This document shows positions 38,129 through 47,122 of a stretch of DNA of 64,000 bases, one piece after another; positions within the stretch are counted from its first letter, which is position 1; each line of letters starts with the position of its first letter. Location: NCBI RefSeq assembly GCF_007197555.1, contig NZ_CP041614.1, forward strand, positions 682,001-746,000, read 5' to 3'. The notes under the pieces are model-generated. The model worked only from the letters and a program-made list of their open reading frames with translations, searched no databases and was not told the DNA's origin. A program made the translations under genes and the position numbers. Origin of the DNA: Shewanella psychropiezotolerans (GTDB lineage Bacteria; Pseudomonadota; Gammaproteobacteria; Enterobacterales; Shewanellaceae).

Positions 38129-38647
38129 TTACAGCTTCTCTAATTCAGATGCTTTGGCTCTTTTGCGTTTATCATTCTCAAAGGTTTGGACTTGCTTAAC
38201 GTATTCATTGGTTATGTAGCCAAGAGTGGCAGTATTCGAAAGGTGAGGCGCGATGAGTTCTATGACTGCATTTTCGTGGTTGTAAAAAGCGTGTTTATTA
38301 CCAACGAAGGGGATGCGTTGCTCTGTTAATGTGTATTTGCTACTAAGGATCTGGTTGAGTGCCTTAAACCTTGATTGTCTAAATTCAATCCTAATATAAT
38401 TCAGTGTTAAATCAGTATCGAAACTGGCAAATGCATTTCTCGCTCCTTCTATGTCAAGTTGGTTTACCGGTATTGAGTAGGTGTTTCCGGTGGTGTACTC
38501 GTTTACTCCAGTGAATTTTGCGTGATATATTTTTTTAAGTTCTGTCTCGGTAGTTTTGCCGAGTGTTAAGCCAAACGCCGTCGTATCTGCGAAAGCAGAA
38601 AAGCTTAATAGATACAGTGACAATAGTGTGCTGATCATGATTTTCAT
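38129..38647 (-). CDS. Periplasmic hypothetical protein, copy 1 of a duplicated pair
   Basis: A 172-residue paralogue of the protein at 37320-37841, with the same signal peptide and core motifs, but GVNEYTTGNTYS in place of GVNQLINGNIYS, and one residue shorter near TEQRIPFVG. It follows traG by about 100 bases. Both copies keep full reading frames despite substitutions, which suggests both are used. As with its sister, the traS/traT-like position hints at exclusion or envelope function; I do not recognise the family. Confidence 0.7.
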   Translation of the reverse strand: MKIMISTLLSLYLLSFSAFADTTAFGLTLGKTTETELKKIYHAKFTGVNEYTTGNTYSIPVNQLDIEGARNAFASFDTDLTLNYIRIEFRQSRFKALNQILSSKYTLTEQRIPFVGNKHAFYNHENAVIELIAPHLSNTATLGYITNEYVKQVQTFENDKRKRAKASELEKL

Positions 38648-38750
38648 GTTGTCGTTTCCCGTTAATTAAAAGTTATTCACTTCATTACGTTTTTTGAATC
38701 AGGGTTTAAGGAGTTGGCATGACGCAAGGTGTCATCCATTGATTGTGGCT

Positions 38751-41519
38751 TTATGAGTGCGTGTTTAGCCTCTGCGTCGGCGCGCGCTTGTTCCTTGTCG
38801 ATGGTGGGGACGTGTGAGGGGGGTGCTGGCGCTCTTCCTTCAACACGTCGTCTCGTATCTCTTGAACGCCTTGGGATGCAAGGCCTTCAATTCGGGTTTT
38901 CTCATCTGGCTGATACAGGTTTTCAGAGGTGCGGCCGGCGTTGTTATTGGCCCCCTGATGAGTTTCTGGCGGCAGATAATTATGGGTTTGCTGCTTGCGC
39001 TCATCGATTGCATCCGCATACTCTTGTTTGGCTCTGACGATGTCCTCGTGGTTCTGTGGTAGCTCATGGTTTTTGTACTGCTCTGCCATGGCTTTCACTT
39101 CGTCGCTGTTGCCAAAGCTTTCCAGTAGTTCACTGCGTATACCTGCGTGCTCAGGGGTGGTGCCTTTGATGATGTCCTGGTAATCGTCAAACCCCTCCTT
39201 TTCACGACTTTCCTTTGCAAACTCCACAAAGTTTTGAGTCAGATCATGGCCGATATTAAGTGAGCTGCTTTCAACGCGATTGGCGGCCTCGGTGTAACTT
39301 TGGGCTTCGGCAAGTTGCGCTTGCTGGGTTTGGGCATGGGTGGTGGCATCACTGAGGCTTTGCAGGAAGGTTTCACTTTTCCCGTCAGTTTTACTGTGGG
39401 TGTCACTGGCTTGCTCACCGCTACTAAAGGACTTAATCGTGTTGATGTTTCTGGTGAATTGGTCCAGATAACTTTTTTGTTTACTCATCATTTCACTGTC
39501 ACTGAGGCGCGTGCTATTGGATTCATCGGTAGAGCCCTTTACGCCTGCACTGGCTGATACTGAGACGCCAGAACCAAGCAATCCTTTGAATGGTGTGCCT
39601 GCTTTTATACCGGCTTCACCGGCGACATAGAGGCCGGTTAACTCACTTAATGCCTGCTCTTTTGATACTCTGAAATCATCAGAGTAAGATTTGACGGTGT
39701 TGCTCATGTCAGAGAAGCCCTTGTTGTGGCTGCTACTGTCACCGACGGCGCTTTGGCTGCCGTAGCTGCTGGTCTGGTTAGTGGCACTCATCTGGCTGAG
39801 TGCAGAGCTGTTGGCCGTTGCCATACTTTGGCCCAGAGATTCACCGGATAGCTGGCTGGCAGTGGTGCTGTCCGAAGCCGATTGTGACAGTGAGTGGGAT
39901 ATCACCTCATTGCCACTGACATTGACTGGAAGCGCATTACTGAGCGCGCCACTGCCGCTAATGACCTGCTTGCCGCTATCAAAGGTGGTGGTGCTGTAGC
40001 CGTCGCTGTCTTGCTGGGTGAAGCCATGAGTTCGGCTCAGTCCGGCGGTATCGAGTTTATTACCGTGGGTGTTGTTATAGCTGTAGTTATCGACCTGGGC
40101 GTTACCTAAGTTGATGTCGCCGCTGGCGGCACTGGCTGAGGTACGGGCGTTGACGCTGTTCATCATGCCGGCAAACTGGTGGGACATGCTGCTCATGACC
40201 GCCGCGCCGCCTTTCATTATTAGTGGCACAATGAGAAGGGGCACGCTCATCATCAAAAAGCCGGTCATGGCCGCGTAACGTGAGTGCATCTCTTGCAGCG
40301 CATCGACATTGCTTAAGGTAATGCCGTGGTAGATATCGGCGATACCGGTGGCGTTGAGTGACAATCGGGTGGTCATGATGAAGTTGATGAGGGCAAACAT
40401 AACAGGCCAGGTGCCGAGATAGATAAAGCCCTTGATGTAGTTACCCAGTACCAGAAAGGTAAACTGGGGGATCATCGCGATAGCCGCCACCAAAAACGCC
40501 ACGGAGCTAAACAGCAAAAACAAAATGGATTGCAACATGGGTAAGAACTCTCTGGCTTGCAGTGCCATGCCCGCCCACATGGAGGTGGTTTGCATCTTGT
40601 TTTGGGTGTACGCATAGTTAAAGGCCGCCGCGGTGTTATTGCTGACGGCGGCATTATCGGCCAGGCCATTACGCAGGGCGTTAATGGTCATGTTCTGTAA
40701 GGTGATTTGGGCAGCACTTTTGCTGATGTTGGCGTAGCGCTGATAGCCGTTGGCGAGACTGCGGTTTAAAAATGCCTGCTGGCTGGTGGCTTTATGCCCA
40801 TAAATCCAACTGCCGAGCAGGTTAAGGTTGGCGGCGCTATCCGCTTCAAACAGGCGCTTGAGCCTGGGTAAGGCATCTTTACAGACGGGATAATCATCAT
40901 AGCCCATCTGTATCGCGCGCAGCGGAGAGGGGGAGTGCGAGGCTAAAAAGTCCCAAATGTCAGGCGCATTGGCCAGCGCCTGCCAGGTGTATTTGCCATT
41001 GAGTAAGATGTCCCCCCTGATGCAACTGCTCATGTAGTGCTGCCAGTACCCTTTGAGCTGTGATTGTTGTAACTCACTTTGACGCGACAGGCGGTACAGC
41101 TTGGCGCCAAACATCATGCCGGTTTTACTGTACTGCTCATCATTAGGCGTATGGAAAATGTCTTCCACGGTTTGGGTGGCAGCGTGCATGTAGTGTGACG
41201 ACCATGACGCTGGGTAGGCCACGATAGCGGGCACATTATCGACACGATAATGACCGGTGGGATCGGCTAAATCGGTGATTTGCACGGCGGTGGTGGTATT
41301 AATGGCAAAGAGCGGCACCGCAAAGAAGACCGCGGCCCACTTGATGATGTCGTTATGGTCACGCTTGATGAAAAACCGAAAGGCGGTCGCGACTATCGCA
41401 AACAAGGCGCAGATACTCATCATGCTGGCAAAACTATCAGACTGAAACAACACGGCTATGGCGTTCATGACTTGTGCGGCCACGTCCCCGTTGCTGTAAG
41501 TAAAGATCTCAACGGCCAT
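38751..41519 (-). CDS. traG: TraG, mating-pair stabilisation / assembly protein
   Basis: A 922-residue protein matching F TraG in length and layout. The N-terminal half (to about residue 460) is membrane-embedded with several hydrophobic segments, and the C-terminal half is a long Ser/Thr/Gln-rich hydrophilic region. In F the N-terminal part is needed for pilus assembly and the C-terminal part for mating-pair stabilisation and recognition of TraS in the recipient. It starts three bases after the traH stop. The C-terminus is low in complexity, as expected for the variable exclusion-related region. Confidence 0.9.
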   Translation of the reverse strand: MAVEIFTYSNGDVAAQVMNAIAVLFQSDSFASMMSICALFAIVATAFRFFIKRDHNDIIKWAAVFFAVPLFAINTTTAVQITDLADPTGHYRVDNVPAIVAYPASWSSHYMHAATQTVEDIFHTPNDEQYSKTGMMFGAKLYRLSRQSELQQSQLKGYWQHYMSSCIRGDILLNGKYTWQALANAPDIWDFLASHSPSPLRAIQMGYDDYPVCKDALPRLKRLFEADSAANLNLLGSWIYGHKATSQQAFLNRSLANGYQRYANISKSAAQITLQNMTINALRNGLADNAAVSNNTAAAFNYAYTQNKMQTTSMWAGMALQAREFLPMLQSILFLLFSSVAFLVAAIAMIPQFTFLVLGNYIKGFIYLGTWPVMFALINFIMTTRLSLNATGIADIYHGITLSNVDALQEMHSRYAAMTGFLMMSVPLLIVPLIMKGGAAVMSSMSHQFAGMMNSVNARTSASAASGDINLGNAQVDNYSYNNTHGNKLDTAGLSRTHGFTQQDSDGYSTTTFDSGKQVISGSGALSNALPVNVSGNEVISHSLSQSASDSTTASQLSGESLGQSMATANSSALSQMSATNQTSSYGSQSAVGDSSSHNKGFSDMSNTVKSYSDDFRVSKEQALSELTGLYVAGEAGIKAGTPFKGLLGSGVSVSASAGVKGSTDESNSTRLSDSEMMSKQKSYLDQFTRNINTIKSFSSGEQASDTHSKTDGKSETFLQSLSDATTHAQTQQAQLAEAQSYTEAANRVESSSLNIGHDLTQNFVEFAKESREKEGFDDYQDIIKGTTPEHAGIRSELLESFGNSDEVKAMAEQYKNHELPQNHEDIVRAKQEYADAIDERKQQTHNYLPPETHQGANNNAGRTSENLYQPDEKTRIEGLASQGVQEIRDDVLKEERQHPPHTSPPSTRNKRAPTQRLNTHS

Positions 41520-41521
41520 GG

Positions 41522-42919
41522 TTAGTGCTCTCCAAAGGTTAAGTTGCTTTTCGCTTTCGCACTCATGGCGCCGGTGATTTGCTTTCTTATGTGTTGGTTC
41601 TGCATGATGAACTGGTGGGCGGCAATGGCTTCGCTTTGCGCTTTGGCGGTCAGGCCATCCAAAAAGCGGTTCGCATGAATAATGTCTCTCTCAATACGGT
41701 CGATGTCTTTGGGATCATTATTGGTGGCAGTGATGGACGTTTTGACAATGGAGAGCATATTTTGCAGGTACAAGGTAATAAACTGCACGCTGATGACTTT
41801 GGCGTATGTGTGGGTTTGAGGCGCGAGTCCAGCTTCAAGCTCGGTGCGCAACAAGGTCATCACCGGTAAGCTGGTGTATTCCAGCAGCGACTTGTCGTTA
41901 TCAGTGAGCGAGATATCATTTTGCATCTTACTGGCCAGCTCCCTGAGCAAGGTTTCAACGCGGTATTGCAGGCCTTTATTGGGGGAGATCGTGGTTGTTG
42001 TTTGGCTCGGTGCCAGGCATTGATCTATGGCGTGGTTGCTGCATCGGTATATCTGGGCTTCACCGCCTGCCAACAGACTGTTAATTAAGTTGTTGTTATG
42101 GGTCAGCAGTGAGCCATACCTCCTCGCATTCCCGCTAGCGTCATAGATATACGTGCCGGAAATGGACATGAGAAACTCGGCCAAGGTCGGATCATTAGCA
42201 AGAAAGCTGTTTTTTAACATCGCCGACCAGACGATATTGACACTGTGACGCACCATGTCTTTCAGTGCCGGGTCATTTTTGGCATTCGCCAGCTGGTTAT
42301 TGGCCTGGCCTCCGGCGCCGCATGCCTGTTGACCGGCGACCCAATCGGCAAACGCATTGTTTTGCGTGCCCATGGTGGCGCAAATGTATTTTTGACTGCC
42401 CGCCCCGGCAAAGCCTGCCAGCGCTGAGACGCCAGCTTGCGCCGCTTCGCAGGAGTTGATGGATTGATTCAGGTACTTATCCGCAATGGCGGTTAAGGTG
42501 TCCTTGATTTGTTTTATCTGTGGCGCCCAGGTTTGCAGGGCTAAGTCCACGGCAAAGGGCACAGCATTGGCAATAATGGCTTTACCTTGCTGCACCAGTG
42601 CATCTGAGTTGATGTGACTGAAGCCGCCCATGAACATATCGATGCCGCCACAGCCTGCGGCCACACTGGGCATCTGCACACTGACAAGCTGGGCATCCCG
42701 AATGTGACTGCGCACAAATAGGTTCCCGCCACTGTAGTAGTTCGCGCTCTGGCCTTTAAACGCAGCCGGGTGGGTGACATTCGCGCCATAGCCTAAGTGG
42801 TTGAAAAAATCATTGAGTGAGCCTGACACGCCTGCAGCATGAGCCATGGGCGTGAACAGTAGCGACAGGGCGATAGCGCCTGAGAGCAGGACGTCCTTCA
42901 TCTCGAGTAAACGCGTCAT
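41522..42919 (-). CDS. traH: TraH, conjugal pilus assembly protein
   Basis: A 465-residue periplasmic protein with signal peptide (cleavage after AHA, about residue 28), conserved PSVAAGCGGIDMFMGGFSHIN near 84-105 and SCEAAQAG near 156, both typical of TraH. It belongs to the F-specific assembly group (TraF, TraH, TraU, TraW, TrbC, TrbI) at the outer-membrane side. Its start overlaps the preceding small gene by four bases. The C-terminal third is helical. Confidence 0.93.
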   Translation of the reverse strand: MTRLLEMKDVLLSGAIALSLLFTPMAHAAGVSGSLNDFFNHLGYGANVTHPAAFKGQSANYYSGGNLFVRSHIRDAQLVSVQMPSVAAGCGGIDMFMGGFSHINSDALVQQGKAIIANAVPFAVDLALQTWAPQIKQIKDTLTAIADKYLNQSINSCEAAQAGVSALAGFAGAGSQKYICATMGTQNNAFADWVAGQQACGAGGQANNQLANAKNDPALKDMVRHSVNIVWSAMLKNSFLANDPTLAEFLMSISGTYIYDASGNARRYGSLLTHNNNLINSLLAGGEAQIYRCSNHAIDQCLAPSQTTTTISPNKGLQYRVETLLRELASKMQNDISLTDNDKSLLEYTSLPVMTLLRTELEAGLAPQTHTYAKVISVQFITLYLQNMLSIVKTSITATNNDPKDIDRIERDIIHANRFLDGLTAKAQSEAIAAHQFIMQNQHIRKQITGAMSAKAKSNLTFGEH

Positions 42920-43131
42920 GTTGAGCGCCCCTTGTACTGCCTAACGCTGGTTGTGGCCTGAACTGTGGTTTTACTAAGGACGTCACCTTTGACCATGACG
43001 TGGCGAGAGAGTAAGCCGCTCATCAGGCGGAGCACACACTTGAAAACAGTCATCATCAGAAATACGTTGCTGACGAGATTGAGATCCGCCAGCGTCGGTA
43101 AAGGGGGATAAATCGCTGTGAATGTTTTCAT
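42916..43131 (-). CDS. Small membrane protein in the tra operon, 71 aa
   Basis: A 71-residue protein with one hydrophobic segment (about 20-42, SNVFLMMTVFKCVLRLMSGLL) and a basic C-terminus. It lies between trbB and traH and overlaps traH by four bases, so it is translated with them. In F this interval holds small membrane genes such as trbJ and trbF; similarity is positional only. Confidence 0.6.
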   Translation of the reverse strand: MKTFTAIYPPLPTLADLNLVSNVFLMMTVFKCVLRLMSGLLSRHVMVKGDVLSKTTVQATTSVRQYKGRST

Positions 43132-43140
43132 CTCTGTCTC

Positions 43141-43644
43141 CTATTGCATGCTGGCAATGACTATTGGGTCATTGAGTGAGTTGAGGTAACTGTGCTGCAA
43201 CTGTGCCTGGCTGACGTCGCCCACCGTCAGGCGTACAAATTTGCGGGTATTGACGTTAATCAAAAATGACGCAGGCACGGTGACATCGCGTGGATGTTCA
43301 AAGAAGGTGCTGGCGATATCAGGTGTGATCGGAATGGGCACCTCAAAGCCTGGAATACCTTGATTGTCGAGCGAGAACGCATAGGTGTAAGTGCCCGTCT
43401 GCGCTGCCAGTTGTTGCAGTTTTGGGGCAAACGAGTGGCAATAGGGGCAATCTGAGCGAAAGAAGAACACCAAGGCATAATCATGCGGGTTTGCCGCTGA
43501 TGAGAGCGCGCCAGTCGAGGGGAATGGCTGTGTGTGATCCGCCAATGCCGGGCGACTCAATGGCAGTAGCAGCCAGACCATCAACAAGGTGATCATCAAT
43601 AGTGTGGTGCGGCGGCGCCGCGTGTCCATCCGTCGTGTCATCAT
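43141..43644 (-). CDS. trbB: TrbB, thioredoxin-fold disulfide isomerase
   Basis: I start at the ATG at 43644, five bases after GAGGA. After a signal anchor (about residues 13-30) the protein has a thioredoxin fold with a CPYC active site near residues 66-69 and the cis-proline region TVPASF. In F, TrbB is a DsbC-like helper that corrects disulfides in the cysteine-rich Tra proteins, chiefly TraN, TraU and TraH, which are all encoded nearby. Confidence 0.87.
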   Translation of the reverse strand: MMTRRMDTRRRRTTLLMITLLMVWLLLPLSRPALADHTQPFPSTGALSSAANPHDYALVFFFRSDCPYCHSFAPKLQQLAAQTGTYTYAFSLDNQGIPGFEVPIPITPDIASTFFEHPRDVTVPASFLINVNTRKFVRLTVGDVSQAQLQHSYLNSLNDPIVIASMQ

Positions 43645-43694
43645 GTCATTCCTCGTGCTCGTCAACATTGAGGGAACCAGGTGGTTAACTCGGG

Positions 43695-44564
43695 TTAAAA
43701 GTCGGGGGCAAAATCGGTTGCCACATTGAGAAAACGGCCCAGTAAGTCTGCTTGTGAGATAAAGCCGTAAGCCAGTGGCTTCATCTCGCCAGTGCCGGGA
43801 TTCACCAGCACCAGCGCGGGGCTAAAGGGCACCGTAAGATGCTGCTGGTTTTGCCTTGTGTGGTGAATACTGTCCAGCGCTTGCCCATCCAGGGTGACGC
43901 CTAGCAGGTCAATGCCGTGCTGGTCGGCGAATTGCTGCACACTCGGGGCGAGGGCTTTATCGATGGCCTCACGGCCTTTATAGACAAAGAATAATCCCCA
44001 GCCAGCCTGTGCTAAGCGGCGCACCGCGCGGACTTTTTGACTGCGCTGCAATAATAGATAGGGGCGTCTGGCGGCTTGCTCCGTCGGATGGTTCTTGGTG
44101 TAAGACAGGGCGGGGTTAGCCAGCAGCACCTTTTTAAATGTCATGCCGTACAAGGAAGATTGCTCTGCGACGTATTGATTAAGCCGCATGGATTTCTCTA
44201 CCTTGTTGGCATTGGTCGGGTTAATGACCGCATCATTGAGCGTGTCATCAAAGTATCTTTTAAACGATCGCAGCTGCTCCGTGGGACTGAGCGTGCGGGT
44301 GACTGTTACACTGGGCGCTGTCCGCTCTTGCTGCTTAGGTGGTGTGATGACGGTCTTGGGTTCGTTATACCAGCGCCAGCCTGCGGCCTCACTGGCGTAG
44401 GCCGCACGCGTCAACGAAGACAGCATCACCATTACAACCGCCATCACTACAGCAATAACGACAGCGGCAGCCACCACCATGAATGAGTACGTCAGGCCGC
44501 GAACAGCACAGGCCTGACAGGCTCGATAATGCGCAAGGGATAATGTGAACAATCCAACGCTCAT
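43695..44564 (-). CDS. traF: TraF, conjugal pilus assembly protein
   Basis: A 289-residue protein with a thioredoxin-like fold in its C-terminal half (GLFFVYKGREAIDKALAPSV ... FSPALVLVNPGTGEMKPLAYG), lacking the CxxC pair as F TraF does. The N-terminus has an unusually long hydrophobic segment (about 26-52) before AYASEAAGWRWYNEP, where mature TraF begins. Its ATG overlaps the traN stop (ATGA). Confidence 0.9.
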   Translation of the reverse strand: MSVGLFTLSLAHYRACQACAVRGLTYSFMVVAAAVVIAVVMAVVMVMLSSLTRAAYASEAAGWRWYNEPKTVITPPKQQERTAPSVTVTRTLSPTEQLRSFKRYFDDTLNDAVINPTNANKVEKSMRLNQYVAEQSSLYGMTFKKVLLANPALSYTKNHPTEQAARRPYLLLQRSQKVRAVRRLAQAGWGLFFVYKGREAIDKALAPSVQQFADQHGIDLLGVTLDGQALDSIHHTRQNQQHLTVPFSPALVLVNPGTGEMKPLAYGFISQADLLGRFLNVATDFAPDF

Positions 44565-46354
44565 GAGTCTCCTCCGACGGTCCGCTGGAGTCGTCGCTTG
44601 ATCTCATCGGTGTTCGGCAGGGCCATACCGTCATGTAAGTCCTCATAGAAATCAGAAAAGTCCATGCGGCTCATGTCGATGTGTTGTAATTGATTGGGGG
44701 TGAATGCGCGGCAATCAGGATGTTTGGCACTGCCAAAATTGAGCCCTAATTGGGCCTTACCTTCCTCTTGCACTATGCGGGCGAGCTTGCTGCTGAAAGC
44801 ACAGTAGGATTTCTTTTTGCGGATACACAGGCCTAAGACTCTTTCAGCGCAGTATTGACCCAAACTTATGGTGAGCTTGCCCTCTTTGGCGTGGCCTAAT
44901 GCTTTCTCTTCTTCGCTGCAGGAGGTGATGCCAATGTCATTACCCCAACCACTGTCCTGGCAGCAATTGCTTAAACCGATGGCTTTTATTGAACAGCGCA
45001 TGATGTCACCCTTGAAGATAATGGCGCTGTTCTCATTGATATTAGCCTTATCTTTAACGTCTTGGCCCGCTTCGCCCATTGCGGCTAACCCAGCAGCTGC
45101 GCGATTAAAATCCGGGCTTTGCGTGGCAGAGGGATCGTAATAATCGCCACTTAATGCAAAGGAGTCCTCGCCACACACTAAGCCCACGTCCTGGCAACGT
45201 CGGGTTTCACACAGGCGTCGTTGTCGTTTTTCGATGCACACGCCGGCTAATTGGGTTTTACAGTTTGATGATTGGAGCTGGCACTCACTCAAGGCAGCGC
45301 AGGTGTTGGCCGTGTTGCACTGATAGGTGAGTTGTTCATCCCAGCAATCGAGTGTGACAGCAATGCCATTGAGCATGCGGGTATCTGGCCCCTCAACACA
45401 CTGTTGACTCACTTGCTGGCACACTGGGAGAAGGGAGCCACAACTGTTCCGGTAGCCGATCTCCATCTTGACCTCTGTCGTCACAATAGTGACGGGCAGG
45501 TTGCCCACAGGGAGATAAAGCGCGTACCCGGATGACCCCAGTATCGTGCCAACATTGAGGGTTAACCTTGATGAGGTTTCACCTTGATAATTAAAGGTGC
45601 TGTTGATGCTGGAAGGACATTGCCCGTTCCGGGCGCATTCGCCACTTCTGCGCTGCACCGGGGCTCGACCGAGTAAGCTGCCATTGAGGGTCAACTCAAG
45701 ATAAAGCGGGTGAGCAAAGCTGGTAAAATTGCCACTGACACGCACCGATGTGACCGAAGCGGTTTGTGCTGGTAACGCTATGGAGAATGGCGGTCTGCCC
45801 GATAAGGTAAATGTATGACGCTTTTGCTGACTCGATGAGCTTTTAAGATACGGGGTGATATGGCACTGCACGGGGTTGTGGGTGGGGACGGTGCAAGTGC
45901 GAGTTTGTGTGCTTAGATCACAGCGCAAGCCCTTGTCACAATCGTGATACTTGGATGAAATGCCGTGACTGATATTGTAAGCATCATTCTGGTAACCGAT
46001 GGCGGCGTGATAGGCCGGATCATTTTCATCAATGGTCGGACGACCTTTGTTGAACGAGGCTGTCACCGCTTGAGATTGAGCATTACTGCTCGCCTCGCCC
46101 CGAGAGGCTGCACGTAACGCCGATGCATTATTAAGGTAACGAGATGGCGCTGGATTGGCGACGCCACGTTGACAGGCGGCGTCCTTACACAGTGCATTCA
46201 CATCAAAATCAGTGAAACCCGGTTTATGCTGGTTGTGGTTGATGCTGTCTTTGGCCCACTGCACTTGATTGCGATAGTCAGTTTCGGTATTGGTATTCGT
46301 GGCCATCAGCGGCAATGATGCCACCAGGCTCATCAGTAACAGTAAGGATCTCAT
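44561..46354 (-). CDS. traN: TraN, outer-membrane mating-pair stabilisation adhesin
   Basis: A 597-residue cysteine-rich protein with signal peptide (LLLMSLVASLPLMA). Cysteines are concentrated in the C-terminal half (for example CWDEQLTYQCNTANTCAALS), as in F TraN. TraN sits in the outer membrane of the donor and binds a receptor on the recipient. The central part (about 190-330) is the variable region that sets receptor choice. It overlaps trbC by four bases upstream and traF by four bases downstream. Confidence 0.9.
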   Translation of the reverse strand: MRSLLLLMSLVASLPLMATNTNTETDYRNQVQWAKDSINHNQHKPGFTDFDVNALCKDAACQRGVANPAPSRYLNNASALRAASRGEASSNAQSQAVTASFNKGRPTIDENDPAYHAAIGYQNDAYNISHGISSKYHDCDKGLRCDLSTQTRTCTVPTHNPVQCHITPYLKSSSSQQKRHTFTLSGRPPFSIALPAQTASVTSVRVSGNFTSFAHPLYLELTLNGSLLGRAPVQRRSGECARNGQCPSSINSTFNYQGETSSRLTLNVGTILGSSGYALYLPVGNLPVTIVTTEVKMEIGYRNSCGSLLPVCQQVSQQCVEGPDTRMLNGIAVTLDCWDEQLTYQCNTANTCAALSECQLQSSNCKTQLAGVCIEKRQRRLCETRRCQDVGLVCGEDSFALSGDYYDPSATQSPDFNRAAAGLAAMGEAGQDVKDKANINENSAIIFKGDIMRCSIKAIGLSNCCQDSGWGNDIGITSCSEEEKALGHAKEGKLTISLGQYCAERVLGLCIRKKKSYCAFSSKLARIVQEEGKAQLGLNFGSAKHPDCRAFTPNQLQHIDMSRMDFSDFYEDLHDGMALPNTDEIKRRLQRTVGGDS

Positions 46355-47100
46355 GGAGACCTCCTGGTTAATTCGCGGCGAGACAATGCATTCGCTGCCA
46401 CATCAGCCACGCTGCCGTGCTGGCTGAGTAATGTCAGGGCGTCATAGAGCGATACGTTGCCGTAGAGCACATCAAAATCATCAGCGAAGCAGGGCTGCTT
46501 GGCCTGACATTTCCCGGGCTTGATGGCCACAAAGGCAGGCACCTGGGTAATACCAAATTGGCTAAACCACAGCGGGTTTATTGCAAAGCCACTGTTAATG
46601 GCTTGGCCCTGATAATTTATCAGGCCATTCATCTGCTTGAGGGTGGCGGTAAAGCCTTGTGGCTGTAGGCCACGTATGATGATGGGCACCTGCAAATCGG
46701 CGCTTTGCATCAGCAGTTGAGTGAGAGAAGTGCGGGGAAGCGACAAGGAGGCAAACACCATGATGCCTGTCGCATCGGCGGCGGGATTGGCTTGTCTGGC
46801 CTTATCTAATATCGGTGACAGCGCCGTGTGTAGCGCACGCTTGGTGTCGGCTTCAAAGGCGCGGGCTTTTTCCATGAGGCCGAATGTGTCTATGCCCATT
46901 ACCGGTGCCGCTTGAGGTTGCGCCGTGAGGGTCGGTGAAAGCCAGCAGCTCAAGGCTATCAATCCTATCGCCATCAATGGATTGATTTGTTTAAATATTG
47001 ACCACTTATCCACAGGAAATGTGGATAAGTGGTGAGTCATCGTGGCTCGCCTGGCTTGAGTCTGTTTTATCCCAGCCTGTTTCATTTCTCTCGGTTTCAT
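46351..47100 (-). CDS. trbC: TrbC, pilus assembly protein
   Basis: I place the start at 47100 (MKPREMKQAG), with GAGGGG six bases upstream, giving 249 residues. A hydrophobic signal anchor follows at about 40-58, and the TrbC domain (GIMVFASLSLPRTSLTQLL ... GINPLW-like region ... VYGNVSLYDALTLL) occupies the rest. In F, TrbC is a periplasmic assembly protein that works with TraW. The codons for HHLSTFPVDKWS encode a perfect inverted repeat (47001-47033) that may regulate expression. A downstream start at 47040 is possible. Confidence 0.85.
   Translation of the reverse strand: MKPREMKQAGIKQTQARRATMTHHLSTFPVDKWSIFKQINPLMAIGLIALSCWLSPTLTAQPQAAPVMGIDTFGLMEKARAFEADTKRALHTALSPILDKARQANPAADATGIMVFASLSLPRTSLTQLLMQSADLQVPIIIRGLQPQGFTATLKQMNGLINYQGQAINSGFAINPLWFSQFGITQVPAFVAIKPGKCQAKQPCFADDFDVLYGNVSLYDALTLLSQHGSVADVAANALSRRELTRRSP
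47001..47033. repeat. Perfect 14-bp inverted repeat holding two DnaA boxes
   Basis: ACCACTTATCCACA (47001-47014), GGAAA loop, TGTGGATAAGTGGT (47020-47033). Each arm contains the strict DnaA box TTATCCACA. It lies inside the 5' part of trbC and is followed by an AT-rich stretch on its left. Confidence 0.85.
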
Positions 47101-47122
47101 TGGCTTCCCCTCATCATCACCC

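Larger units (their letters stand above)
37059..38668. repeat. Tandem duplication of traD 5' end plus upstream gene
   Basis: Two units of about 809 bases (about 37059-37867 and 37868-38668) each contain the first about 83 codons of traD and the whole 172/173-residue gene, ending in GTTTCCCGTTAAT. They differ at roughly a tenth of positions by eye, so the event is not recent. Confidence 0.85.
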
